The notes under the pieces: generated by a model
Told to the model about the DNA's origin: nothing
What the model saw: the letters and a program-made list of their open reading frames with translations, nothing else
Database searches by the model: none
DNA from: CATQHQ01 sp965243805
Lineage (GTDB): Bacteria; Gemmatimonadota; Gemmatimonadetes; Longimicrobiales; Gaopeijiaceae
Length of the DNA stretch: 64,000 nucleotides
Direction of reading: 5' to 3'
Assembly: GCA_965243805.1 (NCBI GenBank)
Contig: OZ251577.1
Coordinates: 3,782,001-3,846,000, forward strand
Made by a program: the position numbers and the translations under genes
Shown: positions 61,507 to 64,000 of the stretch, one piece after another
How positions within the stretch are numbered: the stretch's first letter is position 1
How the letters are laid out: each line of letters begins with the position of its first letter

Positions 61507-63807
61507 CTACCCCCCGAACACGTTCAGCTGGCGGGTGAACTTCAGGAAGACGGAGCGGCCGACGGGTCCGGTCACGTCTTCGATGCCGTGGACGTTGTTG
61601 AAGACGACGAAGAGGCCGGTGCCGGCGGTGTTGAGCCAGCCGAAGCGGACGTTGGCGGACCACTGGTCGATCTGGTTGGAGTACTGGACCAAGGACTGGA
61701 CGTAAATCCGCGGCGTGAAGAAGTAGCCCAGGTTCAGGCCAGCGAGGGTGGTGGTGAAGTCGCCTTGGGGCAGGTGCACGTCGTTGTAGGCCACGCGGAG
61801 CGTTGCGCTGGAACGGGCGCCGGCGCGGATCGTCACGTCGCCGCTGGTGGTTCGCTTGCTGCCGGAGAGGAAGCCTCCCCAGTTGAAGCGGGAGTTGAAG
61901 GAGAGCATCCGGGATTGGTCGGTGAAGAAGACGATCTGGGACTCCCAGCCCGCGTAGTTGCCTTCGGGCACGACCACATCGGTCCCGGGGATCTCGAAGG
62001 ACTCGTACAGGCCCTCGGTGACGTAGTTGGCGCCGGTGTGGAGCTCCATCCCGGAGGGCCACGCCCAGTGGTTGTCGATGTGGAGGCGGGAGGACTCGGT
62101 GAAGTTCCTGGCGACGCCGCTTCGGATCGTCTGGTAGGTGTAGTAGGAGATGTGGGGGCGCAACTCCCGGAAGACTCGGTTCGGGCGGTAGTACCACATG
62201 CCGAACAGCTGGTAGTAGCGGTGTCCGTTGCGAGGCAGGAAGCCGACCTCGGGGTTGAAGTGCTCGCCGATCTCGCGAGCGGTGACGTTGGCCCGCCAGT
62301 TGCGGCTCGACCAGCCAGCGGTCACGTCCCAGGCCATGTCGGCCCCGTCCAGGTTGGGCGTCTCGGTGCGGGCCAGGAAGGAAGTCACGGTGAACTGGTC
62401 ACCCAAGCCCAGCCGACCGTCCACGGCGTAGGTCCGGTTGTAGTCCCCGTCCATGTTGCTGCCCCGGTTCACAAAGAGGCCGCCGATCCGGGAGCGGCTG
62501 GGCAGCTCCTTCGCCACACGCGCGACAGAGTAGTGGTTCTCCGGGTCGCCGGCCACGTCGGTGCCGGTGCGGATGTGCAGGAGGCCCAGGTTGAGGCCCG
62601 CGGTTCGGCCCGAGAGGCGGCCTCCACCCTTGATCGGGACGGGCTGGCCGCCCGAAATGCCGATCCTGCGGCTGAAGAAGAGGTCCGCGCCCCCTGCCCC
62701 GACGGTGAAGAAGCCGGCGTTCTCCAGGAAAAAGGGGCGCTTCTCGGGGAAGAGGAGGGAGAAGCGGGTCAGGTTCACCTGCTGGTCGTCCACCTCCACC
62801 TGCGCAAAGTCGGTGTTGACGGTCATGTCCAAGGTCAGCCCCTGGGTGACTTGAACCTTGGCCTCGCCGCCGATCTCGGCGCCCTGGTCGAAGCCGGTCT
62901 GGGCCGCGTCCGCGTAGTCGCGCACCGTGGAGCCCAGCACGTAGGGCGTGACGGTCCCGGAAAGGCGGAACGGCGGCTCGACGCCGGTGAGCTGACCCGC
63001 GAAGTCCAGGCGGTACAGGTTGAACTCGCGAGGCACGGCGGACCAGAAGTCCTCCTCGTTGAGGCGACGGATGCGACGGGCGACGTTGAAGCCCCACGTG
63101 TCGGTCTCGGAGCCGTAGCGGAGGGTGCTGAAGGGGATGCGGAACTCGGCGTACCAGCCGTCGGCGTCGCGGGAGGTGGCCACGGTCCAGCTGCCGTCCC
63201 AGTTCTTGTTGAAGCCGCCGCCCGCCCCGGCCTGGAAGCGGCGTTGCCGGTTTCCGCCGCCGCCTAGGAAGAAGCCGCCGCCGCTCCCCGCCGACGCCAC
63301 CTGTCCGTCGTACTCGATCCCCGCCGGCGTGGTGCCGAAGACGAAGCCGTTCTGCTGGTCGTTGAAGGTGTCGAAGATCATGAGGACGGCGTCGGCGTCG
63401 GTGATCTCGTAGTCGCGGATCGACTCGCCGGGGACGATGGCGTCGGCCTGGGAGTCGTAGGCCCACGCGGCCACGTACACGGCCTCGTCGTCAAAGAGGA
63501 TGCGCACCTCGGTACGCTCCGACGCGGGCTGACCGTCGGCGGGCTCCCTCTGCACGAAGTCGGCGAGGGGAGCGGCGGCCAGCCAAGCCTGGTCGTCGGG
63601 CACACCGTCGATGACCGGGGGAGCCGCGGTTCGGGCGGCAACGGCGGTGCCGGGCTCGTCGGTTGCCGGGGAGCTGGCGGTGGAGGCCGGCGGGTCGGCG
63701 GACGCGTCTTGGGCGCGGGCTGCGCCGTGGGCCAGGGCCAGCGCGAGGAGGCAGGCGGTCGCGAAGAGGCACGCCGTGGGGCGAGCGAAGGGGGACGTGT
63801 TCGTCAT
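61507..63807 (-). CDS. CBM9-like / DUF5916 outer-membrane protein
   Basis: 766 residues. Signal peptide to about 33 (LLALALAHGAARAQ). The N-terminal domain (about 60-245) is carbohydrate-binding-family-9-like: VIDGVPDDQAWLAAAPLADFVQ, VRILFDDEAVYVAAWAYD, WYAEFRIPFSTLRY. The rest is DUF5916 with a beta-barrel: RRIRRLNEEDFWS, FPEKRPFFLENAGFFTVG, FFSRRIGISGGQPVPIKGGGRLSG, and a C-terminal strand ending FTRQLNVFGG. Common in Gemmatimonadota and Bacteroidota; function not established. GGAAGGAGG is upstream at about 63871. It follows a peptidase gene by 82 bp. Confidence 0.9.
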   Translation of the reverse strand: MTNTSPFARPTACLFATACLLALALAHGAARAQDASADPPASTASSPATDEPGTAVAARTAAPPVIDGVPDDQAWLAAAPLADFVQREPADGQPASERTEVRILFDDEAVYVAAWAYDSQADAIVPGESIRDYEITDADAVLMIFDTFNDQQNGFVFGTTPAGIEYDGQVASAGSGGGFFLGGGGNRQRRFQAGAGGGFNKNWDGSWTVATSRDADGWYAEFRIPFSTLRYGSETDTWGFNVARRIRRLNEEDFWSAVPREFNLYRLDFAGQLTGVEPPFRLSGTVTPYVLGSTVRDYADAAQTGFDQGAEIGGEAKVQVTQGLTLDMTVNTDFAQVEVDDQQVNLTRFSLLFPEKRPFFLENAGFFTVGAGGADLFFSRRIGISGGQPVPIKGGGRLSGRTAGLNLGLLHIRTGTDVAGDPENHYSVARVAKELPSRSRIGGLFVNRGSNMDGDYNRTYAVDGRLGLGDQFTVTSFLARTETPNLDGADMAWDVTAGWSSRNWRANVTAREIGEHFNPEVGFLPRNGHRYYQLFGMWYYRPNRVFRELRPHISYYTYQTIRSGVARNFTESSRLHIDNHWAWPSGMELHTGANYVTEGLYESFEIPGTDVVVPEGNYAGWESQIVFFTDQSRMLSFNSRFNWGGFLSGSKRTTSGDVTIRAGARSSATLRVAYNDVHLPQGDFTTTLAGLNLGYFFTPRIYVQSLVQYSNQIDQWSANVRFGWLNTAGTGLFVVFNNVHGIEDVTGPVGRSVFLKFTRQLNVFGG

Positions 63808-63889
63808 ATCACTATGTGCCGCTCCAAGTCGTCGGCTGGTCGAGACCTAATCCTAATGGTAGTCCGCAGGCGGAAGGAGGTCAATCGGA

Positions 63890-64000
63890 TTACCGGACCC
63901 GCCGCCCTCGGCGATCCAGCAGGATCGGCGCACCCAGACCAAGTGACGAAAGGCGGGACAGCTGGGTCTCGGCGTCGCCCACCACGAGCCAGACCATGCC
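63890..64000 (-). CDS. C-terminal end of an M16-type peptidase (partial)
   Basis: Only 36 residues are in the window: MVWLVVGDAETQLSRLSSLGLGAPILLDRRG and a stop at 63890. The strand-turn-helix VVGDAxxQLSxLxxLGLG is typical of the end of M16 (pitrilysin-like) zinc peptidases, but the catalytic HxxEH part lies outside. Same strand as the DUF5916 gene. Confidence 0.55.
   Translation of the reverse strand, partial: GMVWLVVGDAETQLSRLSSLGLGAPILLDRRGRRVR

Overview
This window reads as a high-GC diderm bacterium, most likely Gemmatimonadota or a close relative. The evidence is a complete 16S rRNA gene with a Gemmatimonadota-like look, a Lol lipoprotein-release system and RND/TolC efflux next to ClpC/McsAB, PorV/PorQ-type and DUF5916 outer-membrane proteins, a DUF1592/DUF1552 cytochrome pair, and a GlnRS fused to a YqeY-like tail. 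The phylum call rests on gene content and reading the 16S by eye; no alignment could be run.

Layout. 1-7251 (minus): a tightly overlapping housekeeping operon, prfB (with the classical RF2 frameshift) - lysS - lolC/E - lolD - mcsA - mcsB - clpC (cut by the window edge). 7444-9539: an Rpn-type PD-(D/E)XK nuclease converging on a receiver-GGDEF-like protein. 9599-12391 (minus): a PorV/PorQ-like protein, a secreted partner and era. 12538-14550 (minus): a solitary 16S rRNA gene with its own promoter, preceded by tRNA-His; no 23S, 5S or spacer tRNA follows, era does. 14768-17733: a serine beta-lactamase-fold lipoprotein, a frameshifted second Rpn-like gene and a small membrane protein. 17737-28124: an NHEJ locus, Ku and LigD, separated by a 2255-residue SwmB-like/cadherin-like autotransporter with a run of 19 G/C bases in its 5' leader. 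28203-36567 (minus): a six-gene run with gamma-glutamyltransferase, alpha/beta hydrolase, M3 peptidase, amino-acid-type binding protein, a HAMP sensor without a kinase and an OFA-type MFS transporter. 36705-42707: GlnRS-YqeY, a second gamma-glutamyltransferase and a POT peptide transporter. 42679-48931 (minus): RND permease, adaptor and TolC-like protein. 49176: cold-shock protein. 49586-53851 (minus): a five-gene run with two carboxypeptidase-regulatory/plug-only secreted proteins flanking an AhpE-like peroxiredoxin, an AI-2E-type permease and a small cytosolic protein. 54024-60873 (plus): DUF1592 cytochrome, DUF1552 Tat protein, small membrane protein, ankyrin-repeat protein and a secreted protein. 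60886-64000 (minus): a small coiled-coil membrane protein, a DUF5916 beta-barrel protein and the tail of an M16-type peptidase.

How the genes fit together. The first operon joins translation termination, lysine charging, lipoprotein release and the protein-arginine-phosphate/ClpC quality-control pair. Two gamma-glutamyltransferases, an M3 oligopeptidase, a POT importer and a branched-chain-amino-acid-type binding protein suggest peptide scavenging.

The most unusual signals are: the poly-G/C run in front of the giant surface protein; a repeated pattern of 15-25 bp tandem duplications at translation starts and signal peptides; a 23-bp leader element shared by two unrelated genes 54 kb apart; and era lying directly behind a lone 16S gene.
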